A program made the translations under genes and the position numbers. Positions 24,301-35,843 of a DNA stretch of 64,000 nucleotides are shown in pieces (the first letter of the stretch is position 1; every line of letters begins with the position of its first letter). This DNA comes from Diaporthe sp. PMI_573 (lineage: Eukaryota; Ascomycota; Sordariomycetes; Diaporthales; Diaporthaceae). Under the pieces are notes generated by a model. It did no database searches. It was not told where the DNA came from and worked only from the letters and a program-made list of their open reading frames with translations. The stretch is taken from positions 372,001 to 436,000 of the forward strand of contig JAJTUP010000032.1 of the NCBI GenBank assembly GCA_021399435.1, given 5' to 3'.

Positions 24301-26892
24301 AACATTGACACCTTTCCGAGCGGCGATGCTGATAAGCTTGATGGCTGCAAGGGACTCTCCCCCGAGATTGAAGAATGTGTCTGAATCCTGAATGGTATGC
24401 TGGTCAATACGGAACACCTCGCCCCATGCATCTCGGAGCTTATTGAGCTTCGACTCGTCGCATATCGAATGCGCGTTCTTCACATTTACGGCCCGCAGCA
24501 CCTTAGACTCAGACTCTGCCTCAGGGAAGAATAGTCGGTCAGCCGGGAGAGACTCAGCGAGGAGCTTGAGCTTGGAATGGTCCGTTTTCCCCGTCACTGA
24601 GAGAGGAATTCCATCGATGCAAGCATACGCACTCGGCACCATGGCACGGGGCAAAGCCTCGTTCATTTTTTCGTCAACAGCCGAAACCATTTCCTGAATC
24701 GTCTGTGAATTTTGCAAGGTCTCTTCCAGGACCGCCAAGAACACGATCAGGAGCTCAGTCCCGCCCGCCAAATGAGCGACCTCGGGACAAAACTGGATTG
24801 ATGCCGGTAAAAACCGCTGCAAGTGAGCAGAGACCTCCCCTAGCTCGACTCGCTGCCCACGGATTTTTACTTGGGAATCTTGCCGCCCAAGGATCTCTAT
24901 TTCACCATTTTCCGTGTACCGAGCAAGGTCCCCAGTGCGGTAAAGCCGTCCTCGCCGGCCTGGTGATATCCCCGGAAACCCACAAAGGAGCCATTTTGGG
25001 TCTTCAATGAAACCGACTTGCGTGCGCTCTGGGTCGTTGAAGTACCCAGCACCCACCAGCGGGCCTTCGATCAGCAACTCACCAACACCGCCAACACAGG
25101 TAAGTCGCTGGTAGTTGGCTGGGTCGGCGATCCAGCATGCACCGAGGGCCTTGCCAATTATTGAGGGCCTCGGTGAAGCAAGAACATCTGGGTTCAAAAC
25201 AGAGGTTATCGTACACTCTGCAGGGCTGTATGTGTTCATGATCCTAGTACCAGTCGAGCGCCATCTTGCCAACGCGTCCTCACTGCAAGGTTCTCCACAA
25301 AGATCGAGTACTGCAAGCGATGACGACTGCTCAGGATCAAACATCTTGGAGACCGACGGAGTAGTCTGTACATGTGTGACTTTGTAGCTATCGATCAGTC
25401 GTGGCACAGCGCTTTTGCATTCCCAAGAAGAAGGAATGCAGAGGCATGAGCCGTTCAACAAAGCTAGGAAAATGTTTCCCAAGGACACATCGTAAGCGTA
25501 TGATGCCAGAGACAAGATTCTTGAATTGCTGTCAACTCCACTGGGTTTCCCGACAAGTCTTGCAAAGGAGCAGATGTTGGAATGGCGTATGGTGGCACCC
25601 TTCGGGGTACCAGTTGTACCTGAAGTGAATACAACATAGGCAAGGTCCGTCGGCTCAATTTCTGGGAAGGCGAGTGAGGTGGCGACCTGCGGGTCCTGAT
25701 CCAGAAAGAAACAGTGATCAATGACCAGGAGTTCACAATCTGCTGCCAGGGACTCGACACGCTGCTTCTGAGATGGAGACGTGAGGAGAACAGGTGTGGT
25801 ATGGCCTGTGAGCCTGAAAAGCTCCGTCAGACGCTTGAGCGGTATTTCCTCATCCAGCAACACGAATGCTGCTCCAGTCTTGATAACGGCCAACACGGCG
25901 ATAGGTGTCCATTTCGACTTCTCAAAATGCAATGGGACGATGCTGCCCTTGTGTACGCCTCTTTGTAGCAGGGCCCAGGCGAGGACGTTTGAATGATGGT
26001 CAACGTCCCGGTACTTGAAGTCACCGTCCCAGGCAGAGATCGCGAGGGCTTCTGCGTTCAGGGCCACTTTCTCGGAGAACACATTGACTACGTTCCGCAG
26101 TTCTGGTTCTGGGAGCTTCGAGTTCCAATTCCAGATTGCTTGTTTGTCCCATTCGCCTGCGGTTTCGACCTGAGACAAGGAAGTGCGTCTGGCCCCTGGT
26201 ACATTCAGCTGTTGTACCAAGTGTTTCAATTGTTCTGATATCCGAGTCGCTTGCTCTTTGCTGATAGCATTGGTTCGGGTCATGGCAGTAATCTCTGCTA
26301 TGACACCATTGCCCAGGATTCTGCAGACAATATCGAGGTCTGCTCTCAAGCCCTCAGTTTGAAAGCAGCCATCGGCCGGTGCAGCTGGAACTGACTTCTT
26401 CTCATCATCGTCATCGTGACAAATCCACAGATGAGCTTTGAGTGAAGGAGAATCGAGAATGTCTTGAATCTGTGCGTTTCGGCACCTCTGTTCATCTATT
26501 TGAACATAGAGCTGTTCAACCGTCTGCCCCTCCATGAAGTCGACACTGATGGCTTTAACCGGTGTGACGTCTTTGGAGGTACCATCGTTTTCGCTGAGCA
26601 TGAATGAAACATTCTGACTGCAGAGGTGCTCTTTCAATAGGATAGACCAGGCCACCGCGAAGTCTCTAGACTTCAAGGCTTGCTCAAATTTGACGTATGT
26701 CTCTGTCATTTTTGTACAAATGCAGGAACTGTTCACATCTGGCAGACTTTGAGAGAGTGTCTGTTGCCATATTAGCCGAGTTCCTGGTGAATCAACAAAT
26801 TCATGGGAACTGAGCGTCTCACTGATTCGCCTTGCTTTCCTCACAGCAGACAGAATTGAGTGAGCTTCTTCGTAGAATTGTTTTGTACTCAC
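9393..26892 (-). CDS. Five-module non-ribosomal peptide synthetase (CctN/AstN-type)
   Basis: Three exons join in frame: 26892-18919, 18804-13053 and 12979-9393 (introns 114 and 73 bp), giving about 5,770 residues. Both junctions restore conserved motifs (first PKGVM|VTHRS, inside A3; second inside C4). Domain order: partial C-like N-terminus, then A1-T1-C1, A2-T2-C2, A3-T3-C3, A4-T4-C4, A5-T5 and a terminal C domain. Each A domain has an FTSG(S/T)TG loop (near residues 424, 1564, 2649, 3709, 4819). Carrier sites are LGGES, LKGDS, EGGDS, LGGDS, LGGDS. C active sites are HHALYDG, HHAVYDS, HHSLYDG, HHAIYDG and a terminal SHMQNDG. There is no epimerase, methyltransferase or thioesterase, so the terminal C domain probably releases a cyclic pentapeptide. 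The 5' end is unresolved: the frame is open to 26958, but its first ATG is at 26709 and coding character extends upstream of that, so a short 5' exon is likely. Confidence 0.9.
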
Positions 26893-26958
26893 TGGAAGCC
26901 ACAGCCGGAGCTTTCGAAGGGGGAAGAAATTTACAAGATGTATTGATGGTTCGGATGC

Positions 26959-28622
26959 TCACTGACTGATCACAGGCATGCTCAACAGGACGTTTGATGT
27001 TTGCTTCACAGAAATTTGACGTGAATTCAAGTACTCTCCATCTCACCTCATTCTACCACGGTGACACAGCATCTACACAGGTCTTCCAAGCATACTCGTT
27101 ATAATGATAATTCGGACGACAACACCGTATATCTTCTATTGCATAAAACCACCTCCAGATGGAATCAACAACGATGGGAAATTACCGTGACCGTTTCTGA
27201 GCCCGTCAGAAGGATCCGGTGAGACTGAATGAAGAGGGTGATTGAAAACTCAGCAACTCACCAGCACACCAACTCCACAACTCCGCAACTCCGCAACCCA
27301 CCAGTACAGCTCGTGTCAGGTTCGATGGATCGTGATGCGATGACAGAATGACTCGTTAAGGAGGTCAGACGCAGTTGTTTTTTTATGGTTGCGTCGGTCG
27401 AGGCTTCCAAGAATGGCCTAAGGGGATCCGCACAACGACATATCGGCCCACCGGTGAAGACAGTTGGGCAGAACAACGGGCAGTGCAGTCTCCTCGTCAG
27501 CGGCACTGAAGACAAAGGAGCAGAATAAGACCTAGGTATTCCAGAACTACAAGCCAATGAAGTTAAAAGTCCCTATCGGCGTATGCTCAGCCGGCAGCAA
27601 GTCGGCTCGTCACTGGTCAATTGCGAGATGTGGCCATTGAGTGGCTTCGATGCTTGGTTGTGGGAATGGCCGGCTGACCGAAAAAAATAATACCTTTTCT
27701 GACGTTATCACAAGCTTGAGATCACTGGCTCGTGTAGTCTGCAGTGGAGTGGCCATGTCGCCAGCAGACAGACAACCATTTCCTGCGAATGCTCATCACC
27801 AACCTGGCCCCCAAGTGTGGGCCGTGTAAGCTAATAGTGTGGACCAGGGCTGACGACCCAGATCTATCAATTGAAATAAGCTTCAAGGCGGCTATCAAGC
27901 TTCAGGGCGAAGACCCGGTGCCCACATTGCCCGCTCATTGGTAGCCTTCCAATCCGGGGTAAATCCCGAAGGTTCCATGATTCTGACCCTCAGTATCACC
28001 AACAGTCACTTCTCCGCCGCATGACAGCAAACAAGCTGCCCGATCCGTCACGGTGCTTATGTCAGCTTATGTCTCGGCCCCAGACCCTTGGGAGAGTGAT
28101 ATCCGACTGCTGCAGGCTCTGACCCCCACCTAATAGATACGATCCCGTGTTTGCAGCCCTACTGGGATTCGGCCCCATGCCCGCGGTTTGACATCTTGGC
28201 ACCTGCTGCTCAGTCCTATTTCCCATTCAGTTCCGGCCGTCATACAGGATCTAGTTGCATGCCAGATGCAGGCTGCTAGGGAAGTAGATACGAACATGGT
28301 ATATAGCATGTACTGTGCCGGTCGCGGGCTTACAGCGACCCGTGAACTTTGCCACAAGACCTCACAGGGGAAAACATCCGAGACTACGAGATGAGGTCTC
28401 CAATCAACTTGTTGGACTCTGTAGGCCGCATGGACTGGGATTCTCAGCGTTCCTCCCCGAAAAATATTGCCATTCATGGCCATGGGATAGGGCCATCCAG
28501 CCTCGAGTCTGTTGCCAATAAACCTGACAGAAGTTTGTGCTCTTAGATCTCTTAGGTCAACCCATGCAACCTAACAACAGCAGGTGAAGGGTCACTGAGT
28601 CTGAACTTGAAACAACATCATC
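26959..28622. promoter_or_regulatory. Divergent intergenic region between NRPS and first UstYa gene
   Basis: This 1.66-kb gap separates the minus-strand NRPS from the plus-strand UstYa gene, so it must hold both promoters and probably the missing 5' end of the NRPS. A short direct repeat of CAACTCCGCAACTC type lies around 27275-27305. I see no supported coding gene, and no transcription factor gene occurs in the window. Confidence 0.4.
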
Positions 28623-29677
28623 ATGTCTTTTCACAATTTCAAACCCAGTGGTTTCTTTGCTCAATATTACAGTCACCCTCCAAGCTCTGCTGATGATGAT
28701 GAACTTGAGCCCCTTGACGGGAAGCACGCAGAAAGAACCCATGCTTCCACTAGGAAATCGAGCGCAGGGAATTGGGTGACAATTCGCAGAACCTCACTTT
28801 ATACCATTTTCTTGGCCAATGTTGCTTTCTTTATCGTGAGCGTATTGGTGTTTTTGTCAGGCAAGCCATTCGATCAGGCACGTTGCTCTGAAAAGGACGT
28901 CAGCAGTTACTGTAAGCTTCTTATGTCTTGGTCGGTTGATCTTGAGCCTCGTTTATCAAGTGAACAATAGTAACTGAGACTTCCTTAGCACCGATATTTG
29001 ATCGATTGAATGTCAAGAGGAGCTTGAAGCAGTTCAACTTCACCTTCTGGCCGGAAGACCCGCCTTCCATCTGGCAAATGGCTCCTTCTCCAGAGGTTGA
29101 CAAAGCATGGCACGACATCGCAGAGTCTGAGTCTTTCCCCATTACTGGCGATGAGGTCCGACGTCTGGGCTACGACCCGAACACAGTCTGGCCGTACGAA
29201 GAAGAGGATGCCGGTGATGATGCTTACATGGCGATCATCAGTTGGGTTCATCAGGTCCACTGTCTCAACATGTTTCGCATGACGGCCTTTCCAAACTACT
29301 ACGGCGACATGCGAGAAAGATTCAAAGGGCAGAAGTTTCCCTTCGAGGACCACCTCTTGCACTGCCAGAACATCCTAATGTCAGATATCCTTTGTCATGC
29401 AGACGTTGAAGTCACAATATTCCAAAAGTTTAAGGGATTCAGGGGACCCGATGTCAATTTCGGCCAGCAAAGGATGTGCCGGAATTTCGAGGACATTCTG
29501 AGTTGGAGAAATGCTAATGAGCTCAAACCTAAAGGCCCTTTCGTCGATTGGCCTACGAAGCCAATTGTTGACAGTGACCCGGAGTTCATTTTGACACCAG
29601 CTGGTGTTCATTCATGCCAAGAAGGACAAGTGGAGACTAATGGCGAGAGGCACTGCCTACTGGAAGAACAGGAGTAG
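28623..29677 (+). CDS. UstYa/DUF3328-family oxidase-like protein 1
   Basis: Two exons, 28623-28911 and 28989-29677 (77-bp intron, GTAAGC..TTAG), give 325 residues. The N-terminus is cytosolic and acidic. A single membrane anchor at about residues 60-80 is followed by a lumenal domain. The family motifs are present: HQVHC near residue 184 and HLLHC near 216, followed by CRNFEDI. These paired HxxHC motifs are thought to bind the metal. UstYa proteins oxidise peptide backbones or side chains. In the cyclochlorotine cluster such proteins perform proline chlorination, O,N-transacylation and hydroxylation. This gene is divergent from the NRPS and shares its upstream region, which suggests co-regulation. 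Which reaction it performs cannot be read from the sequence. Confidence 0.88.
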
Positions 29678-30369
29678 AGGGGCCAATTCGATGTTTCCCA
29701 TAGAACAATGCAATTCTTGTGGTTTTGCCGCCTTCAAAAAATGTATGAATCATGATCTCCACATTCTTTCTCTACATTTGTAGTTTTCTTTCGGAAATAT
29801 GTGAATCAGTGTAGCCTATATACCATCGAGGTGAAAACACGACTGAGTAGGGTCACTGGTGCTGGTGCCACGCCTCATAAGTTCCGAGAATGGCCGATGC
29901 ATTCTTTCGAGTAGGAGAGATCCAAGAAACAAGCTCCAAGACCGTCGTTGCCTCACCTGAAAATATTTGATGCACAATGAACCTCATGAGATGACTTTGT
30001 GGACTAATTAGAGACGCAATTCTAATGCAAAGCCCGAGTGAAGCCACCCGGACTCAAGTTCGACCCGCGAAGCGTGCGAAGCGGTGAAGGCCAAGTGACT
30101 TGTGAATTTCGTGGAAAGAAATCTCAATTCTGTCTCTTATTGACGAAAATTTTCGCTTACTTCGTTCGGCCAAGATTTCACCCATCAAGTGCGAAAGCAG
30201 ATAATTCAAGGGCGGGTAACGGTACCTTCTGCGAATGAATCGAGAAAGAAATTTGAAAGCTCAGCAACTGAAGAGGACATCGCCTGTGATATAGGTTACA
30301 TTAAAAAATGAAAGAAATAAAGGCAATCTGATATGTTTCCTGGCGTGTTCAAATGTCTATTTTCTAGTA
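29678..30369. other. Convergent intergenic stretch
   Basis: No gene supported. The two flanking UstYa genes converge on this AT-rich stretch, which should hold both 3' ends. Confidence 0.5.
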
Positions 30370-31580
30370 TTATGCGTGAACGTGGCCAGGCTCGCCGTTG
30401 GTCTCCCAGTCCTCCACCCCATGCGCCTTTGTCCACTCTTGGAGTTTGTCAAAGTTTCGACATTTGTGATGCGTGTTAAAGTCAGCTTTCCGTCCCAGAG
30501 GCTCGCTGGGATCCATGGTCACGAGCAGCGGCGACATGTCCCCTTGGCACATCAAAGACAAGCGGAGTGTCTCGATACAATGGTCTACATGCATGCGATT
30601 GGCCTTGGGATTTTGTTGCAAGTCGGGCGGAATGCGGTCTTCGGGATATTTCCCCATAAGAAGCCATGTGTACTGGCGAACAAGGTTCTACACAGCTGGT
30701 CAGTTTTGCCTATGATGATCGAAGCGGCTTGGTGTGGATTCTCGCATTCATGATGGGGATAGATATGATGTAAAAGACTGCTTCCACTAACCAGACAATG
30801 AAGCTGATGATGGACCTCGAATAGGGCGATGTAGCCGTCTCCATGTTCTGGTTTGACCTTCTCGTAGGCCTCCAGTTTGGTGCGGTTCAGCGTAGGCATT
30901 TGCCAGGACTCAATCATGATCCCTTCATCTAGTGGCAAGCTTAGTGTGTTACTACTGTCAATTCCATGTGAAATAGGACTCACGGTGCCACAGGTCAAGC
31001 CAGTCCTCCTCTAGCTTTTCAGTTGGAGGTCCACGATATTCTGTGCGATGTGCAAATTGATTCTCAAAATCTGTCTCGTAGTACTCGATTGCCTCGAATG
31101 CCGGTGCTATCCATTGATAAGAACGTGCTTGTCAGAAGATGAACTGCTAGGAGAATGACTGACTGAATGAAGAGGTATATCTTAGACACGTTTGTCTCAT
31201 ATTTTTAGAGGTAATGAATTTCGGCCCTGATTTTGTCAGTTCAAGGTACCAGGGATATGGACAAAACTGTGTGACTCACAGGAGATTGTTGACCACGAGG
31301 CAGATGAGTGTTCCTCCAACAGGTCAGAGCTTAGGCTATGATTGTAGAAAATTCCATGGAGAACAAGATTGGCAGATAATAAGATGATGAACAAGCATAG
31401 AATATAGATGGTCAAAGATCGATCCTTTCGAAGGAGACGGTTCTCACGAACGTGCGACTCGCATAGAGGACATTCCAATCCATTCCCTTCATCACCATCC
31501 ATTTTCAATGCTTCTGATTGCTCTATTTGATTGTCCTGGAACGGGATCTGTGAATAGCCAGAACTCACGTTTGATGTCAT
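30370..31580 (-). CDS. UstYa/DUF3328-family oxidase-like protein 2
   Basis: Four exons: 31580-31280, 31106-30984, 30928-30792 and 30687-30370 (introns 173, 55 and 104 bp). The frames join to give 292 residues. The start is the first ATG; the frame extends upstream only with non-ATG codons. One membrane anchor at about 57-78 follows a cytosolic tail. The third junction restores the motif HQLHCLNLVRQY near residue 181, and HVDHCIETLR follows near 219, then HKCRNFDKLQEW. The first intron falls at the same position and phase as in UstYa protein 1, just after the membrane anchor, which supports common ancestry. The HCIETLR form is the classical UstYa/CctO-like type. It probably oxidises the NRPS product. 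Confidence 0.88.
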
Positions 31581-32148
31581 GTTGGAAGCGGTGCCCACAT
31601 TCGACTTCGATATCCACCGCGACAAAGAAGCCTAACACATCAGATGAAGGTCGACGGAATCACTTGGGAGACGATTAGCAAGGCAGACCCGCAAAGGCCA
31701 AAGTGTACTGGCCTAATCCACCGGGGGAGGGGCCAGGTCCAGACGCAAACAGATGGAGTAACTACGTACTCCGCTTTGCGCGCCTTTGGGCGGCACAGCA
31801 ACCAACAATACACGTATTGCAAAACTGGTTCAACTTTCGGGCTTACTTCCAAAACTGTTTAGCCAAAAATTCTCTACTCACCAATGGGAGCGGATTCATG
31901 TGTCCACTCTGGGAAAGGTACCTATCTTGTTAAGTACCATTGACTTTTCGAAGCACTCCTGGAAGGAGACTACGTGATGGTGCCACCAGAAGCGCATTCG
32001 TAAATTAAGCACGAATTTGGACTTCGGCATAATCTGTGCCTACAGAAAGGATTGTTCTTGATTGCGGTTACATCCACTAGACCGGAGCCAGATGCAGCCC
32101 CTTCCCCCCATTGCCTCGTGCAAGATCGAACAAGATCCAACGTGAGAT
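31581..32148. other. Intergenic stretch upstream of UstYa gene 2
   Basis: No supported gene. This holds the promoter of the minus-strand UstYa gene 2; small frames on both strands lack protein features. Confidence 0.45.
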
Positions 32149-32355
32149 TCACTGGCTGACGTAGGACGTTCCGAACACCTCTTCATCCGAAAAAGAATCC
32201 ACGTCATTCTGGTACTCATTCGCGACGTACTCTCCATCGTAAACCCGCTTCTCTGTGACTCTTCCCTGAATGGCATCGCGTTGGGCTCCTGTGGTAGTGC
32301 CCATGCCGAGCCGAACGAGGCCGACGGCGAGTAAGACAAGTGATTCGAGCTTCAT
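32149..32355 (-). CDS. Small secreted protein with one dibasic site, possible peptide precursor
   Basis: The ATG-initiated frame has 68 codons. A signal peptide-like N-terminus (MKLESLVLLAVGLVRLGMG) is followed by a short linker ending in Glu-Lys-Arg, a Kex2-type site near residue 37. After it comes an acidic tail of about 31 residues containing three tyrosines (starting VYDGEYVANEY) and a fourth near the C-terminus. I do not recognise the protein. It lies between the aminomutase-like gene and UstYa gene 2, on the same strand as both. Tyrosines following a Kex2 site are the kind of context UstYa enzymes act on in dikaritin RiPPs, but there is only one copy and no clear core. A chance short frame is possible. 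Confidence 0.4.
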   Translation of the reverse strand: MKLESLVLLAVGLVRLGMGTTTGAQRDAIQGRVTEKRVYDGEYVANEYQNDVDSFSDEEVFGTSYVSQ

Positions 32356-32880
32356 TGCTTTTCGGTCCCGGCTGGTTAGCATCACTCAGATATCTTGTTG
32401 CAGACTCATGCTCACTGATGTTGAGATTGGGCTTTGACCGTGTAGGCTTGACTGCTCGGGTGAGTGCGAGCCTTATTCAGGACTTTGCGACGACGAGGAG
32501 CTTGCGTGGTAAAGTTGGTTATTAGACGGCTGGTTTGTGGTGGACAATTGAAGGACCAAGCAAGGGGATTTTGGGACCACCGATCTATTTGACCACAGCG
32601 ACCTGAGTCAGACAGGAATCCGTGATTATCATCCAATCGTATTTGATTACTCTGCTGGTGTCGGCTTTTGCAGCACGTCAAGATTCCAGGCATTTCAACA
32701 GACCCGGAGCGTCGGGGGAGGATATGACTTAGTGCACCTCTCAAGCAGCCTTTCCTCTAGTTCCGTTTATATGTAACTATGCTCAGTTCAAAGTCTATTT
32801 GCAGTTTGCAGCAGCATAGCTTTTGTATCGACCCTATTTGCCTGGTCACTCTGATGTGGCCCCGTCTCGCGACTGGATGA
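32356..32880. other. Intergenic stretch downstream of the PAL/aminomutase gene
   Basis: No gene supported. It would hold the 3' end of the PAL-like gene and the promoter of the small secreted frame. Confidence 0.45.
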
Positions 32881-35116
32881 TCATGGCTTAAGTAGACCCT
32901 CGGCGGCCACAGGCAACAATACATTACACAGATCGCCTCTCGCGATTGCATCATGAATGATTGACACCCATCCTCCAATGGTCCTCTTTTTCCTTCCATT
33001 GAAGCTGTCATTCTGCACTGTGGGGTGTTCAACAAATCCTTGGTGAAAAGGAACGCGCAGCTCGTCACGAACGTAGCGATACACCGCATTTGAGCCTTTT
33101 CCGAGAAGCTCAGCAGTGTGTGGCTTAGCAACAAATTTGCTGTAGATTTGCTTCCAGGTGTCCAGCACAGTCGTGGTTGACTTACTCCTCCACCCTTGAA
33201 TTTCTTCTATTGAGCAATTCGAAGGAACGTGAGCAATCACGAGCAGAGCGACAGAACTGACAAGTGCCTCGCATCGAGGAGCCAAGTCTAGTTTAGTCGT
33301 GGCATTCCAATATGGCCCCACTTGGTTTCTCAAAGCTGTATGTAGAGACGTAAGTTGCTCCTTCGTTGAGATCGAGGAGAAGGCTTCTTCGGTACTGGCA
33401 ACAAGCACTTCGGTAACTCCAGAAATAAAGGTTCTGTGCAGAACGCGAAGATCCAGAGCTTGGCAGGAGACGAAGACGTGGCAGGCGACCATTTTCCTCA
33501 AGATCGACAGGGCATCGGCGCTCATCCTTGCAGATGCCATTGCCATCGAGTTCACCGACTGATTGTGCATCTCAGCAGCTTGGACGTGAGAGCTCATGGG
33601 ATTGGCGAGGTAAGACAACTCTGCCATATACGCAGCCATATTGACGTCGATGCCTTTCATAGTGAATGACAGGCTGGGATCATCTGCGGCAAGGTTGGCA
33701 GGGAGTCCACCGCTCAAATGAGGATCGATCATCTCTGTCGTCTGAGCAAACAATATCCTGCCAAACATTTGTAATGATAGACGAACTTTCTCCATCGCCG
33801 AGGTAACGACGGCGGCTTGGAAGTTGCAACCATAATAGATGTCCTTTTCAGAACTGTTGACGAGAGGGTTGTCACAGGAGGAGTTCAGTTCCGTAGTGAT
33901 TTGACGATGGGCAAGGAGGAGATCTTCCAGCTGAGGACCAATCCACTGTGGGGCACTCCGGAGTGAGTACCTGTCTTGAACGAGGTCTTCTCTCCGTCGG
34001 TTCTTCGGTTCCAATACGTCGCGACTGAGGTGCGATCCCCGAAGGAGATAATTAATGTTTCGGGCACATTCGATCTGCCCCTGATGGGGACGGGTCTCAG
34101 AAATGAAGGGATGGAAGCTCTCAGAGCTCCCGCAGAGGGCCTGTGACAATACTATTAGCCAGGAGGCTCGACTTCTCTGCTGGTGAAAAAGGGTAAACTT
34201 GAACGGCTTACCTCGACCGCTGCTCCACTGGCAACTTGGGTCAGAAAGGCGAGATCATGAGCCTCGGCGACCACCAATGCAGCCAAACCCGCAGACGATG
34301 AGGTGCCATTGATAAGGCCCAGTCCTTCCTTTGGCCCGAGCACAACAGGCTGGAGGCCGGTTTCCTCCAGAGCCTTCGGTGCTGGCAGGACGTTTCCGCC
34401 AGTCTCAATGAGGATGTCAGGATTCCCTTCTAGACTACCTGCAATGTACGCCAACGGCATGAGGTCACCTGATGCCGATACAGACCCTCTCAGGGGCACG
34501 ACCGGAGTGAGATCATGGTTCAGCAATTCGACCAGCGCGCGTATCACAGGGAGTGACACTGCCGAGTGACCGCGCATGGTTGAGTTGCACCTCACAATCA
34601 TGGCGGCTCGAACCCACGATGCGGGCATAGAGTGTCCGGGTTTTCCTTCTGCCGCAGTGAGTATGCCGCTTTGGGTGTGCTGCATCAGTGACGCCTGGAG
34701 TGCCACGACCTCATCTGTCCGTGAATCTGCACTGCCACCGAACCCAGTGTTGACTCCTGCAAACTGTTAGTTCCTTTGGCTCTCTGGTAAGGCAGCACCG
34801 GAAAGACTCACCATAGACATACCACCCCTTTGCGAGGTGCTCGAAAAGCACATCGACACTTCGCTGGAGTCGTTCCTCAACTGAGGGATCCTGACTCAGA
34901 AATGTCTTGCAGCCATGACTACCCGAAATCCTCATTAGTCGACACAATTATTCGGGATGGGCTGGACAAGAACGTCGAAACTCACTCAGCAACCGCCACC
35001 ACATCAGCTACCTCAAGAGTGTGGCCGTTGAGCTCGCAGTTTCCCTTTTCTTTCCTCAGCTTTAGGCGTTGCCAAGTCTCATGGACCTGGCGGAGATGCA
35101 AGCTTAGATCTGCCAT
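32881..35116 (-). CDS. MIO-type phenylalanine ammonia-lyase/aminomutase homologue (CctP1-like candidate)
   Basis: Four exons: 35116-34986, 34918-34812, 34756-34212 and 34140-32881 (introns 67, 55 and 71 bp), giving 680 residues. The Ala-Ser-Gly triad that forms the MIO cofactor is in SVSASGDLMP near residue 173. Other family signatures are YGVNTGFGGSADSRT, GLINGTSSSAG and SCDNPLV. The enzyme would either release ammonia from phenylalanine, making cinnamate, or shift the amino group to give beta-phenylalanine; the two families cannot be separated by eye. In the cyclochlorotine cluster the homologous gene (cctP1) is proposed to be a phenylalanine aminomutase that makes beta-Phe for the NRPS. 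Placement among UstYa genes next to a five-module NRPS favours that role. A longer start at 35224 is possible but adds residues unlike the family. Confidence 0.9.
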
Positions 35117-35843
35117 TGCATAGTATGTGTGCTTGGCGTTTGATAAGTTTGATTGGATGCCTACAAAGAAGACACAAGGCGAATCCGGGTGCTCTTTTGA
35201 AGTACTAAAAGAAGCAGCCTGCACCCAAGATATTGGTCAATGCTCCATCCCCTAAGCTCCGGTACTCGCTACTACACGATAGGCAGTAGTGGGCAGCGTG
35301 CACAACGGCGGCTCCGTAATTCCGGGACGGCCAATTTCAGGAACCACCTAGGCATACAGCCTGCCAATGACCATTTCATCTTGTGACATTTGCAAAATGT
35401 ATATAGATTGAGTATAGTGTAATCTGCTAATGTTTCCCTGTAATCTGTAGACCAACACGCTTTGTGCTTACTCGTGCCCAATCTCACGTAATGCCGTGCT
35501 CACGCATGTTTTTTTTTGCAGAGGACGGGCATATGAGGTATGTACCAAATGATGGATGTGCAGATACGAGAAAATCCGGGGAGAGTAAGCATGTGGGGAG
35601 GGTGCACGCCCTATAGCATCCAACATTTGGCCGAAGTCAGGGCCCAACTGATCTGGTGCATGTCAGAAATCATATTATGCTACTTGACAGAATCTTCACT
35701 AGCCCTACGCCCCGCGTTTCAGCCCCCATCCAGTGGTCCAGGCGACTCTGTAGGTGTCATCACCCCAGCGGCCTGACAATGTTCGAAAGCCCCGCCCCGA
35801 TGGGCATTTCTAATCTCATTCCTCGAGTCTTTACCCAACCCTT
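35117..35843. other. Intergenic stretch upstream of the PAL/aminomutase gene
   Basis: No supported gene. It holds the promoter of the PAL-like gene and the 3' side of UstYa-like gene 3. A T-run lies at about 35510-35517. Confidence 0.45.

Noticed and set aside
9393..26892. Reading the NRPS as three separate genes
   Set aside because: The two breaks fall inside an A domain and a C domain, and removing introns with good GT..AG sites restores the conserved motifs exactly.
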